Origin: an uncultured Lachnospiraceae bacterium
Lineage (GTDB): Bacteria > Bacillota > Clostridia > Lachnospirales > Lachnospiraceae
Reading direction: 5' to 3'
NCBI GenBank assembly: GCA_945868485.1
Contig: CAMBLS010000004.1
Coordinates: 1 to 37,785, forward strand
DNA length: 37,785 bases
Of the stretch, positions 14,382-23,120 are shown piece after piece. Both the position numbers and the translations under genes were made by a program. The notes below the pieces were generated by a model, which saw only the letters and a list, made by a program, of their open reading frames with translations, searched no databases and was not told the DNA's origin. Within the stretch, counting starts at the first letter, position 1; each line of letters begins with the position of its first letter.

Positions 14382-15770
14382 TTATGTAAACCCCTTCACT
14401 TCCTTATATTTTTCTGCCTTTTTTACAAAGCTTTCTGCAAAAAAAGGATTCGATGGATAATAAAGATGTGGAAAGCCCATCCAATAGTTTTCTCCTTCAA
14501 TCACACAGGAATACTCTCTGCCTGTGATTGGCTTTGTCACAATGCAACAATCTCCATTATCGGTACTGTCAAAATAATGGAACTCATGTCCTTTTATAAG
14601 CTGCCCCTCCTGCAAAAAGAAACTCTTTTTTTCCCTTATTTCTACATAACCAAAACGTACTAGTTTTCCTTTATAACTACAAGCTGCCGGAATTACACCA
14701 ACCATTGTATGACTTACCCCATTCTTATCTGTCATCGTATCATGCAAATACATGAAACCACCACACTCAGCCACAATAGGCATTCCATTTTCAAATGCCT
14801 GATTGATTGCATTACGCATACTAACATTCCTGCTCAGCTTATCTGCATACAATTCTGGGTATCCACCACCAATTAACAGTGCATCGCAACCATCCGGCAA
14901 TTTTGTGTCATGTAAGGGAGAAAAATATGCTATTTTGGCACCATTTTCCTGCAGCATGAATAAATTATCTTCATAATAAAAGCAAAAAGCTTCGTCCTTT
15001 GCAACTGCAATTACCGGTCTGCTACTTCCTTTATTATCACAACTATTTACGTTCATCTGCTTCTGCGTAGTCAAGAACTCTTTTGCCTGCTCTGCTATAT
15101 GCTCTATTGCTTCCACATCTACAGTCTTTTCAAGTTTTTCTGAAACAACTTGCAGTTGCTTATGAATATCTTCTAGCTCATTTGGCATTACAAGACCTAA
15201 ATGCCTGCTTTCTATATGAATATTTTTCTGCTCCGGAAAATATCCAAGTACCCTTATACTTAATTCAGCTTCTATCAGCGGTTTTATGATTTCATAATAA
15301 GATGTTGACATCTTATTTAAAATTACCCCTTGAATAAGATGCTCCTTATCATATGCCAGAAAACCAGCAATCATAGGTATGACAGAGCGCCCCATTCCCT
15401 TTGCATCGATTACCAATGCAATCGGTGTCTCTGTCACTTTTGCCAGATGATAGGAGCTCCCTTCTTCGCTGATTCCCCCAAGTCCATCAAAAAGCCCCAT
15501 TACCCCTTCCATCACAACAAAGTCTTTTTCTGTCCTGTTCTGCAGAAAAAGCTCCCTGGTTGCATCTTCCCCGGTGAAAAAAGTATCCAGATTCTTGGAT
15601 GGAATACCGATTACCTTCTCATGAAACATGGGATCTATATAATCCGGTCCGCATTTATAAGAAACTATTTGCTCTCCTCTATTTTTTAGTGCCTTTAACA
15701 AAGCGCAGGTAATCGTTGTCTTGCCGCTTCCGCTCCCCGATGCTGCAATCATAATTCGTTTTAGTTTCAT
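14382..15770 (-). CDS. cbiA: Cobyrinate a,c-diamide synthase
   Basis: ATP- and glutamine-dependent amidation of cobyrinate side chains a and c. About 462 residues: N-terminal dethiobiotin-synthetase-like domain with P-loop ASGSGSGKTT (about 9-18) and FVMEGVMGLFDG, then a class I glutamine amidotransferase-like domain with LIGGGYPELYA and the nucleophile in AECGGFMYL, followed by the late HEFHYF. I start at ATG 15770 (MKLKRIMI); a GTG at 15782 overlaps the upstream stop as GTGA and is an alternative. AAGGAG stands about 11 bases before the ATG. Translation is probably coupled to the preceding CbiT remnant. Confidence 0.95.
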   Translation of the reverse strand: MKLKRIMIAASGSGSGKTTITCALLKALKNRGEQIVSYKCGPDYIDPMFHEKVIGIPSKNLDTFFTGEDATRELFLQNRTEKDFVVMEGVMGLFDGLGGISEEGSSYHLAKVTETPIALVIDAKGMGRSVIPMIAGFLAYDKEHLIQGVILNKMSTSYYEIIKPLIEAELSIRVLGYFPEQKNIHIESRHLGLVMPNELEDIHKQLQVVSEKLEKTVDVEAIEHIAEQAKEFLTTQKQMNVNSCDNKGSSRPVIAVAKDEAFCFYYEDNLFMLQENGAKIAYFSPLHDTKLPDGCDALLIGGGYPELYADKLSRNVSMRNAINQAFENGMPIVAECGGFMYLHDTMTDKNGVSHTMVGVIPAACSYKGKLVRFGYVEIREKKSFFLQEGQLIKGHEFHYFDSTDNGDCCIVTKPITGREYSCVIEGENYWMGFPHLYYPSNPFFAESFVKKAEKYKEVKGFT

Positions 15771-15778
15771 ATAAGCCC

Positions 15779-16012
15779 TCACTCCTTATGAAAGTCAAAT
15801 GAATAGATCCATACCGGGTTTTCTGCCTGCACTAAATGATACTTTCCTGCTTCTTTTGCCCTGTTGACCTGTATTTGCACAATTTCCCCATTTTCCATCG
15901 GATACAACGTCAGTATTTCTTTTATTTCACAAATTGTTTCCATGCTAATCGCATTGATGACAACTCGCATATTCGGATTCATTTCATACAGTGCCTGTAA
16001 TATTTCTTTTAA
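15779..16012 (-). pseudogene. C-terminal remnant of the CbiT domain, out of frame
   Basis: From TTA at 16012 this frame reads LKEILQALYEMNPNMRVVINAISMETICEI and on to FDFHKE, the C-terminal third of CbiT (cobalt-precorrin-6B C15-methyltransferase/decarboxylase). It continues exactly where the upstream CbiJ-CbiE-CbiT frame stops after KATHALI, but one frame over and without the glycine-rich GGSxGN-type segment that normally joins these pieces. No ribosome site precedes its first ATG (15982), so it is unlikely to be made as a separate protein. The rest of the domain is intact, which points to a recent lesion. Confidence 0.85.
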
Positions 16013-17787
16013 ATAAGCGCATGTGTTGCTTTCGGTAGGTCCTGTAATCCTTCCGGTGCCTTTGCCTCTATCACAGTTACATTCTCAAGCTGAAACTTCT
16101 CCCTATTCCGCCAAATGAGTGACACAGCTTCTTTCTTCTGTTCAATGGCATATACCTGTATATCCGGGGAAAGCCCTGCTATCTCCATTGCAATAGAGCC
16201 TGTTCCGCTGCCAATATCATAAACAACTGCCTCTTGATACAATTTTAGTTTACAAATACTGACTTCTCTTACTTCTTCCTTTGTCATAGGAACCTTGTCC
16301 CTGATAAATTCTCCGTCAGCAATGCCATGGGTCAGCTTTTTTTTCATTGCATTGGGATTCTTTACAAAACAGGTATATAACCCTTCCTCTTTCAGTTCTA
16401 TGCACTCACTCGGTGCCCTTTTTATAATCTGTTGCTCTGCATAAGACAATTGATAACCTGTAATAATTTCGCATTCATTCATTCCTGCTTTTATGAGAGA
16501 TTTTCCCAGCCTGTTTACATCTTTCACACCGGACATAATCAGAAATGTCTTTTGTTCTGTTTGGATTCTGCGAGCAATATTGTATATTTCTTTTCCATGC
16601 ATACTGTAAACAGCCGCATCCTGATAGCTTTCCCCAATACAAGATGCCAGAAAAGCCACCGAAGAAATTCCCGGCATAATATGAATTTCCGCTTTTAGCT
16701 GTCCTGCATCTATTTCTTCTTGTAAAGCATGATATAATGACTGACACCCACTATAAAAACCACTGTCCCCAGAGAGCAAAACGACCACTTTCAAACTCTC
16801 CATAGGATGTTTCATCTGAACTTCGAGCAAATACGGAATAATCTGTTTCGCCAGATAAAACGGTTTTTTCTCCATTCTTGGCTTATAAGGCTCCAGCATT
16901 CTCTCTGCCCCAAGCAAAATATCTGCTTTCTCTATCTTCTCACAAACTTCTTTCGTCAGGCAATTCCGGCTTCCCATACCAATCCCAGCAAGCGTAATTT
17001 CCATCTCACTTTTTATTTGTATTTTTTGTTGACAAATTTTCTCTAATTCATTGCACACCTCAAGGAAAGAATATCCCGCATCTTCCCCCGAATGCCCAAT
17101 AGCAAACACTGAAATTCCTGTTTTCTTTGCAGCCGCTAACTTTTCAAAATAACCACCGGATGCACCACTTTGTTTGGTGACCAAGCATGAAATTCCATAC
17201 TGCCGAATCATAGCTTCATTCATTTCGATTGAAAATGGTCCCTGCATTGCTATAATCTGTTTTCCTTTGATTCCCTGCTCTATACAAAGTGACAGACTTT
17301 CAAGCCCTGGAAGAACTCTTACAAAAAGCCTGCTTTTTATATTCTCAGAAACACAATACTTTACCAGTTCCTTGCTTCCAGTAGTAAGCAGAATATTTCC
17401 CTGCATTTTTTCTAATGCGTTTGCACACGCTTCATTTGATTCAAAATAAAATACATTGTCTTCTTTCTGTGAAAGATCCATCTCTCTTTTTAAACGCAAA
17501 TATGGTATCTTCATTCCTTCCATTGCCGTCTTGATATTCTCGGTAACAATATCAGCATAAGGATGCGTTGCGTCCACTACTGCCTCAAATTTACAGTTCT
17601 GAATAAATCCCTTTATTTGGTCTTCATTCATTCTTCCACGATGAACAGTCATAAAAGGATTCTCTTTTAATACAATCTTTCCATATTCCGTTGCAACACA
17701 GATTGTATGATAAATCCCGGAGGCAGCCAGACACTCAGACAATTTTCTTCCTTCAGTTGTACCCGCAAATATTAGTATCTCGTTCAA
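16009..17787 (-). CDS. cbiJ/cbiET: CbiJ-CbiE-CbiT fusion, truncated inside the CbiT domain
   Basis: 592 residues, three corrin-ring enzymes in one chain. About 1-255: CbiJ/CobK cobalt-precorrin-6A reductase (ILIFAGTTEGRKLSECL, DATHPYA, LLTTGSKEL). About 256-475: CbiE methyltransferase (EITLAGIGMGSRNCLT, LLSGDSGFYSG, IMPGISSVAFLAS). From about 476: the N-terminal two thirds of CbiT (GIADGEFIRDKVPMTKEEVRE, the SAM motif VYDIGSGTGSIAMEIA, then TVIEAKAPEGL). The frame stops after KATHALI, just where the second conserved glycine segment should follow. CbiJ and CbiE should work; CbiT probably does not. Start is TTG, overlapping cbiH by 35 nt. Confidence 0.9.
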   Translation of the reverse strand: MNEILIFAGTTEGRKLSECLAASGIYHTICVATEYGKIVLKENPFMTVHRGRMNEDQIKGFIQNCKFEAVVDATHPYADIVTENIKTAMEGMKIPYLRLKREMDLSQKEDNVFYFESNEACANALEKMQGNILLTTGSKELVKYCVSENIKSRLFVRVLPGLESLSLCIEQGIKGKQIIAMQGPFSIEMNEAMIRQYGISCLVTKQSGASGGYFEKLAAAKKTGISVFAIGHSGEDAGYSFLEVCNELEKICQQKIQIKSEMEITLAGIGMGSRNCLTKEVCEKIEKADILLGAERMLEPYKPRMEKKPFYLAKQIIPYLLEVQMKHPMESLKVVVLLSGDSGFYSGCQSLYHALQEEIDAGQLKAEIHIMPGISSVAFLASCIGESYQDAAVYSMHGKEIYNIARRIQTEQKTFLIMSGVKDVNRLGKSLIKAGMNECEIITGYQLSYAEQQIIKRAPSECIELKEEGLYTCFVKNPNAMKKKLTHGIADGEFIRDKVPMTKEEVREVSICKLKLYQEAVVYDIGSGTGSIAMEIAGLSPDIQVYAIEQKKEAVSLIWRNREKFQLENVTVIEAKAPEGLQDLPKATHALI

Positions 17788-18514
17788 TCTGGTAACCTCG
17801 CTTTGTAATCAGCTTATCGTTTATAATTTCACTCCCCGCATTTCCAACAAACACCGTAGTAAACATATTTACTTCTTTATCTCTTAATTCTTTCAAGGTA
17901 CAAGTCACAGCCTTTGTTCCTTCTCTTCCAATGTTCTCCACATAACCGCAGGCTCTTTCCTCTTCCAGAAACGCAAGCAAGATATCACAGGCTCTCTGTA
18001 AATAGTCCTTCCTCTTATGACTGGATGGATTATAAATTGCTATTGCAAAATCCCCTTCTGCAGCTGCAATCAGCCTTTTTTCAATTTTCTCCCACGGTGT
18101 CAGAAGGTCACTCAGACTAATCACACAAAAATCATGATTTAATGGTGCCCCAAGTACTGCTGCTCCACTGCTTGCTGCCGTAATACCCGGAATTACTTCA
18201 ATGTCTATGTCAGGATAGTTCTTCCCGATTTCATATATAAGCGATGCCATCCCATAAATGCCGGCATCGCCACTGCATATTAAGGCTACCTTTTTCCCCT
18301 TCTTTGCTTCTTCAAAAGCGAGCCTGCACCTTTCTGTTTCCTGTCGCATAGGAGTGGACATCTTTTCTTTCTCTTGAAAACGTTCTCCAAGTAATTGCAG
18401 GTAAACGGTATAGCCAATAAGCACATCTGCCTGATCTAATACAGACAGTGCCTCTCCCGTCATCATTTCTTCCTTCCCCGGTCCCATTCCGACCACATAT
18501 ATTTTATTCTTCAT
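17753..18514 (-). CDS. cbiH: Cobalt-precorrin-3 C17-methyltransferase
   Basis: SAM-dependent ring-contraction enzyme. From ATG 18514 it is 253 residues: KIYVVGMGPGKEEMMTGEAL at the N terminus, the CSGDAGIYGMASL motif, the PGITAASSGAAVLGAPLNHDF segment and IYNPSSHKRKDYL, all typical of CbiH/CobJ. GGAGAG lies nine bases before this ATG; the ORF-track start is 12 codons further up inside cbiG. The start overlaps the cbiG stop by 11 nt and the end overlaps the CbiJ-CbiE-CbiT fusion gene by 35 nt, so the genes are translationally coupled. Confidence 0.95.
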   Translation of the reverse strand: MKNKIYVVGMGPGKEEMMTGEALSVLDQADVLIGYTVYLQLLGERFQEKEKMSTPMRQETERCRLAFEEAKKGKKVALICSGDAGIYGMASLIYEIGKNYPDIDIEVIPGITAASSGAAVLGAPLNHDFCVISLSDLLTPWEKIEKRLIAAAEGDFAIAIYNPSSHKRKDYLQRACDILLAFLEEERACGYVENIGREGTKAVTCTLKELRDKEVNMFTTVFVGNAGSEIINDKLITKRGYQIERDTNICGYN

Positions 18515-19565
18515 CAAAGTACACTCTCCATTCTCTTCTTGCAATGGCAATCGTCATTCCATCCTCTGCATGCTTTTCATAGATTAATCTCCCCCCTGGT
18601 TCGCACATTTTCATTGCTGCTCTCTCGCAGACATTATCTACTCCAACCTGTTCCTTTACAAACTCTGACCTATGAAAATCTCCCTTTACAGACCTTAATT
18701 CCTCTGCTGTATATGTAATAAACGGGATCTTTTCCCTTTTGCTCCATGCAAGAAGTCCCTGCTCATCCCGTTTTACATCAATGGTTGCCATCCCAAATAC
18801 TTGCATCGGAATAATTCCGGCTCTTTGCAAATGACTCATAATAAAGTCTTCTATTTTTTCTGTTTCTTTTCCCTTTTTACATCCAATTCCAACTGCATAT
18901 TCCTTTGGCCCAAGAAGCAGCATTGTATCAAATTTCCTATTTTCAGAAGAGATCACAACATCAACCTTCTTTAAGGGTGGATATTCTACCAGTTCTATTT
19001 CTCTTGGTAGCTTACAATTTTTTTCAAAATGCTCCTGCTCAATTGACATGGTAATAGGCTTTCCTGATAATACCTTTGATGATACCTTTGCAATGCCATC
19101 TTTATTCACAATAGTGAGTCCATTTTTCTTTGCAAATAAATCGATTGCAAATTGATTATGAATATCCGTTGCTGTGGTAATAATCGGCTTAGCTCCCATT
19201 TTCTCTGCTAAAGAAACCGCAAGCTCATTGGCACCACCCACATGACCGGACAGTATCGGAATCACATATTCTCCTTTTTCATCCATTACCAGAACCGGAC
19301 TGTCGTGGAGTTTATCCGTAATATGAGGCGCAATCGCTCTGACTGCAATTCCACAGGCTCCAATAAACAGTAGGGCATTTCTTTCTTCAAACTGCTCTTT
19401 TGCCCATTCTCCGATGCTTTGAGTGACAAATCGTACTGTCTGTTCTTCCTGACAACAGGCCTTATATTTGGTATATAATGTATATTCTATTCCATCCAAT
19501 AGCTTCGCAATATTTTTAGAAAGCACTATTCCATTTTGAGTAAAGCTGATGATGCTTAACTTCAT
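18504..19565 (-). CDS. cbiG: Cobalt-precorrin-5A hydrolase
   Basis: Opens the delta-lactone of cobalt-precorrin-5A, releasing acetaldehyde. About 353 residues with the conserved core FIGACGIAVRAIAPHITDKLHDSPVLVMDE and PILSGHVGGANELA, a central linker, and the C-terminal CbiG/CobE-like domain (YAVGIGCKKGKETEKIEDFI). I prefer ATG 19565 (MKLSIISFTQNG); a GTG at 19574 forms an ATGTGA overlap with the cbiF stop and is possible. Lies between cbiF and cbiH. Confidence 0.95.
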   Translation of the reverse strand: MKLSIISFTQNGIVLSKNIAKLLDGIEYTLYTKYKACCQEEQTVRFVTQSIGEWAKEQFEERNALLFIGACGIAVRAIAPHITDKLHDSPVLVMDEKGEYVIPILSGHVGGANELAVSLAEKMGAKPIITTATDIHNQFAIDLFAKKNGLTIVNKDGIAKVSSKVLSGKPITMSIEQEHFEKNCKLPREIELVEYPPLKKVDVVISSENRKFDTMLLLGPKEYAVGIGCKKGKETEKIEDFIMSHLQRAGIIPMQVFGMATIDVKRDEQGLLAWSKREKIPFITYTAEELRSVKGDFHRSEFVKEQVGVDNVCERAAMKMCEPGGRLIYEKHAEDGMTIAIARREWRVYFDEE

Positions 19566-19570
19566 ATTCT

Positions 19571-20332
19571 TCACATTTCCTTTGCCTGTCTAAATTCTGT
19601 AGAAAAATCAGCCGCATATAATCTTGATTTTTTATAGTTTTGATGCGTAATAACCTCTCCTACTAAAACAAGTGCTGTCTTTGTGATTCCATGCTCTTTT
19701 GCTGTATCATAAAGGGTTTCAATTGTACAAATATACGCTTTCTCCTCCGGCCACGTTGCCTTATAGACAAGTGCCGCAGGTGCCTCTTTGCGATATCCAC
19801 CAGCCACTAATTTTTCACTTAACTCTTTCAGCATTCCTGTACTAAGATAAATTGCCATTGATGCCTGATGTGTGGCAAAGCTTTCGATACTTTCTCTTTC
19901 CGGTACCTTCGTTCTTCCTTCCATTCGCGTAATAATCAATGATTGGGAGATTCCCGGCAGAGTATATTCCAAATTTAAGGATGCCGCTGCTCCAAAACAG
20001 GCACTCACACCCGGGCAACTTTCGTAAGAAATTCCAAGTCTGTCCAGTTCGTCCATTTGTTCCCTGACTGCTCCATAGATACTCGGCTCCCCTGTATGCA
20101 ATCTTACCGTTAATTTCCCATCCGCTTCTGCTTTTTGCATGACTGTCAGGACTTCTTCTAAAGTCAGCTTTGCACTATCATGAATTACGCAATCTTTTTT
20201 CGCATATTGTAACAGTTCCGGGTTTACCAAAGAACCGGCATAAATAATCACATCTGCCTGCTCTAATAAATGCATTCCCCTTACTGTAATCAAATCTACT
20301 GCACCTGTTCCTGCTCCAACAAAGTAAACCAT
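19571..20332 (-). CDS. cbiF: Cobalt-precorrin-4 C11-methyltransferase
   Basis: SAM-dependent methyltransferase of 253 residues: VYFVGAGTGAVDLITVRG, HTGEPSIYGAVREQMDEL, PGVSACFGAAASLNLEYTLPG and LIITRMEGRT are the CbiF/CobM hallmarks. AAGGAGG lies seven bases upstream of the ATG within the 3' end of cbiD, which it overlaps by 37 nt. Confidence 0.96.
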   Translation of the reverse strand: MVYFVGAGTGAVDLITVRGMHLLEQADVIIYAGSLVNPELLQYAKKDCVIHDSAKLTLEEVLTVMQKAEADGKLTVRLHTGEPSIYGAVREQMDELDRLGISYESCPGVSACFGAAASLNLEYTLPGISQSLIITRMEGRTKVPERESIESFATHQASMAIYLSTGMLKELSEKLVAGGYRKEAPAALVYKATWPEEKAYICTIETLYDTAKEHGITKTALVLVGEVITHQNYKKSRLYAADFSTEFRQAKEM

Positions 20333-21435
20333 TTTACTGCCTCCTTACTTTTTGCCAGTTCTCCAAATTCATTCGAATATAAAATACAATCAATCTGAAG
20401 CTTTCCTTTGGCACGCTTCTCTAAATAAAAGCAAATACGCTCTACTATCGTTTCCATAATCGTTTGTAATTTTCCGCTGTCTTTCAGAATATAAATCGCT
20501 TCTTCTGTGGTAACACAATCTAATACCTGATGGATTTTTTCTGTCTCCACCCCCACTTTCACAGAAAACGCTGCCAATAACTCCATTCTGCAATCTGCCT
20601 CTTTGGAGTGGGTATTCATAATTCCACCGGCAACTTTTATCAGTTTCCCGATATGTCCGGTAAGAAGCATTTTCTTAAACCCCAACTCTACCGCCATATC
20701 AATGGTATCTCCGATGAAATTACTGCATTTCACACTTCTGTCCAAATCATAACCATAGGTCTTTTTCATAAAATCAAGTCCATAGTTCCCCGGCGAAACA
20801 GCCACATAATCAAACCCTTGTACTCTTCTTTGGTTTAACTCTACCCGGATGGTATCAAGAATCGCCTGATTACTCATAGGCTCTACAATCCCGCTGGTTC
20901 CTAGGATGGAAATGCCTCCCACAATTCCAAGCCTTGGATTAAAAGTCTGCTGAGCCAGCTTTTCTCCGTTCGGCACTGATATTTCCACCAGTAAGCTGCC
21001 TTTATAGTCTACCAGCTGACATACCTGTATCACTTCTTTTTCGATCATCTCTCTCGGAACATGATTGATTGCTGCGTTCCCTACAGGCTGATCCAATCCG
21101 GGCTTTGTCACTCTTCCAACACCTTTGCCGCCGTCAATCTTTATTACCGTTTCTTTCCCATTTCCGATATCTGTCCCGGCATCATTCTTTCCAAAGGAAA
21201 CCCTGGCATAAATGAAAGCTCCCGTTGTAGTATCAGGATCATCTCCGCCATCCTTTTCTACTGCACAACTGACTTCTCTTTCTTTGCGACTAATATCCAC
21301 AAGCTTTGCTGTGTATGGGATGCCTTTTGGAGTCTCTATTGTAATTTCCCTTTTCAATTTTCCTGTCAGAAGCATATATGCTGCCGCTTTTGCTGCTGCC
21401 GCTGCACAGCTTCCTGTGGTAAATCCATATCGCAT
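20296..21435 (-). CDS. cbiD: Cobalt-precorrin-5B C1-methyltransferase
   Basis: 379 residues starting MRYGFTTGSCAAAAAKAA, the signature N terminus of CbiD, with GGDDPDTTTGAFIYA, GGKGVGRVTKPGLDQPVGNAAIN and GHIGKLIKVAGGIMNTHSKEADCR further on. It methylates C1 in the anaerobic pathway, so its presence with cbiG and cbiK marks the oxygen-independent route. GAGGA precedes the ATG. Ten bases separate it from cbiC. Confidence 0.97.
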   Translation of the reverse strand: MRYGFTTGSCAAAAAKAAAYMLLTGKLKREITIETPKGIPYTAKLVDISRKEREVSCAVEKDGGDDPDTTTGAFIYARVSFGKNDAGTDIGNGKETVIKIDGGKGVGRVTKPGLDQPVGNAAINHVPREMIEKEVIQVCQLVDYKGSLLVEISVPNGEKLAQQTFNPRLGIVGGISILGTSGIVEPMSNQAILDTIRVELNQRRVQGFDYVAVSPGNYGLDFMKKTYGYDLDRSVKCSNFIGDTIDMAVELGFKKMLLTGHIGKLIKVAGGIMNTHSKEADCRMELLAAFSVKVGVETEKIHQVLDCVTTEEAIYILKDSGKLQTIMETIVERICFYLEKRAKGKLQIDCILYSNEFGELAKSKEAVKWFTLLEQEQVQ

Positions 21436-21444
21436 AAAAGTCCT

Positions 21445-22089
21445 CTATCTTGTCAGTTCATACAAAAGTGCATTACATATGGCAGCAGCAACATTACTGC
21501 CACCTTTTCTTCCCCTATTTATGATGTATGGTACATCCGTTTCCATAATCAACTCTTTTGCAGCCTCCACATTCACAAAACCTACCGGAACACCAATCAC
21601 AAATGCCGGATGCCAGTTGCCTTCCTGCATCATCTCATACAGCCTAATCAATGCTGTCGGCGCATTTCCCACTGCAAAAACAACAGGCTTTTCGATGTTC
21701 CTAGCTTTCTCCATGCTTACAACGGCTCTTGTGACTCCCCTTTTCTTTGCAATCCTCGCCACATCCTCATCTGCCATAAAACAATGGACCTGTCCCCCCA
21801 GCTTCGATAATGCTTTCTTGCTGATTCCGGCAAACGCCATATTGGTATCTGTTACAATGTCTGCTCCATTTTTCAAAAGTTCTTTTGCAATAGATACCGC
21901 ATCTTTTGAATAGACAAGCGTATCAGCATAGTCAAAATCTGCACTAGTATGTATCACTCTTTTTGTAATTTTCCCCTGTTCTTCCGAAAGTGAAATTCCT
22001 CTTTTCTCAAGTTCTTCCGTAATAATTTCAAAACTTCTCTGTTCAATTTCTTCCGGAAGCAAATATTCTATTTTACTTTTCAGTTCCAC
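21445..22089 (-). CDS. cbiC: Cobalt-precorrin-8 methylmutase
   Basis: Moves the C11 methyl to C12 to give cobyrinate. 214 residues with the catalytic His in RVIHTSADFDYADTLVYS, then DTNMAFAGISK, AVGNAPTALIRLYE, PAFVIGVPVGFVNVEAAKE and RGRKGGSNVAAAICNALL, all typical of CbiC/CobH. Starts at GTG (22089) with AGGAGA six bases upstream, overlapping cobD by 10 nt. Confidence 0.96.
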   Translation of the reverse strand: MELKSKIEYLLPEEIEQRSFEIITEELEKRGISLSEEQGKITKRVIHTSADFDYADTLVYSKDAVSIAKELLKNGADIVTDTNMAFAGISKKALSKLGGQVHCFMADEDVARIAKKRGVTRAVVSMEKARNIEKPVVFAVGNAPTALIRLYEMMQEGNWHPAFVIGVPVGFVNVEAAKELIMETDVPYIINRGRKGGSNVAAAICNALLYELTR

Positions 22090-23120
22090 TTGATTTCTCC
22101 TATCGTTCTTAATAAAGCCTCGTTTTCTTTCCTGCTCTTTACTGCAATTCTGTAAAATCCCTTTGACAATCCTCTGAAATTTTCACAGTCACGAATTAGT
22201 ATCCCTTTTTCTAACAATCTGTCATATAAAGGATGTTCACAATAGATCAGGAGAAAATTTGCTTTTCCCGTGAACACTTGATAGCCTGCCTGTCTTAATC
22301 CAGACTCTAAAAATTGTCTTTCTTTTTTAATATATGCAACTGTTTTTTCTACAAATGCTGTCTGCATGGCACATTCATATCCTGCTGCCTGTGCAAAACT
22401 GGAAAGATTCCACTCCGGTAACTGCCTGCCAATTTTTTCTGATAACGATGGATTACTGCAGACCAGATATCCCAGACGAACTCCGGGAATCGCAAATATT
22501 TTCGTAAATGCTCTGACAAGTATCAGATTTGGAAAACAATCAATTTCCTGTAGCATGGAACACTCTTTGTCACAAAACTCTATAAAGCATTCATCCAGAA
22601 CCACATAAATTTCCTTATTTCTGCAATGGTCAAGCACATTGATTAACTCTTTTCGTTTCATCAATGTACCTGTAGGATTATTGGGATTGGCAAGAAACAA
22701 AAGATCAACATCTTCTGTCAGCACGGAAAAGAAATCCTTTTGTAAGCAGAAATCATTCTCTTCCTTTGTTTCATAATATACGATTTCTCCCTCTGCGGTC
22801 TTGGCAGCATATTCGTATCCATAAAAGGACGGAGTCTGAATCACTGTTTTTTTCGGTTTGATTCCATGGATAATCGCCATAAAGAGCTCAGATGCACCAT
22901 TTCCAAAAAGCAAACTCTCCATTGGCACATGCAGCATCCCACTCACTGCCTTCTTTAACCTTTCTGCTGATATGTCCGGATATTTACTACAGTTCTCTAT
23001 TGCTTCATATAAAGCCGCTTCTACTGCTTCCGGTATGCCAAATGGATTCACATTTACAGAGAAATCCACTTTCACATGATTTCTGTAAATATCGCCTCCA
23101 TGAATTCCTTTCATCTTCAT
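22080..23120 (-). CDS. cobD: Threonine-phosphate decarboxylase, class I/II aminotransferase fold
   Basis: PLP enzyme giving (R)-1-amino-2-propanol phosphate, the linker of the nucleotide loop. About 346 residues from ATG 23120: HGGDIYR, DFSVNVNPFGIP, NGASELFMAI, LANPNNPTGTL, LDECFIEFCD and the PLP Lys in RAFTKIFAIPGVRLGYL. The ATG overlaps the cbiB stop as TGATG and has AGGAAAGG upstream, so the 17 extra N-terminal residues in the ORF track are not used. HisC is a relative, but the operon context decides for CobD. Confidence 0.92.
   Translation of the reverse strand: MKMKGIHGGDIYRNHVKVDFSVNVNPFGIPEAVEAALYEAIENCSKYPDISAERLKKAVSGMLHVPMESLLFGNGASELFMAIIHGIKPKKTVIQTPSFYGYEYAAKTAEGEIVYYETKEENDFCLQKDFFSVLTEDVDLLFLANPNNPTGTLMKRKELINVLDHCRNKEIYVVLDECFIEFCDKECSMLQEIDCFPNLILVRAFTKIFAIPGVRLGYLVCSNPSLSEKIGRQLPEWNLSSFAQAAGYECAMQTAFVEKTVAYIKKERQFLESGLRQAGYQVFTGKANFLLIYCEHPLYDRLLEKGILIRDCENFRGLSKGFYRIAVKSRKENEALLRTIGEIKWN

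Noticed and set aside
15779-15982. 67-aa ORF as an independent small gene
   Set aside because: Its sequence is the C-terminal part of CbiT continuing the upstream gene; no ribosome site of its own, so I list it as a remnant.
21061-21913. Two overlapping 233-249-aa plus-strand ORFs in cbiD/cbiC
   Set aside because: Antisense shadows of two well-recognised enzymes.
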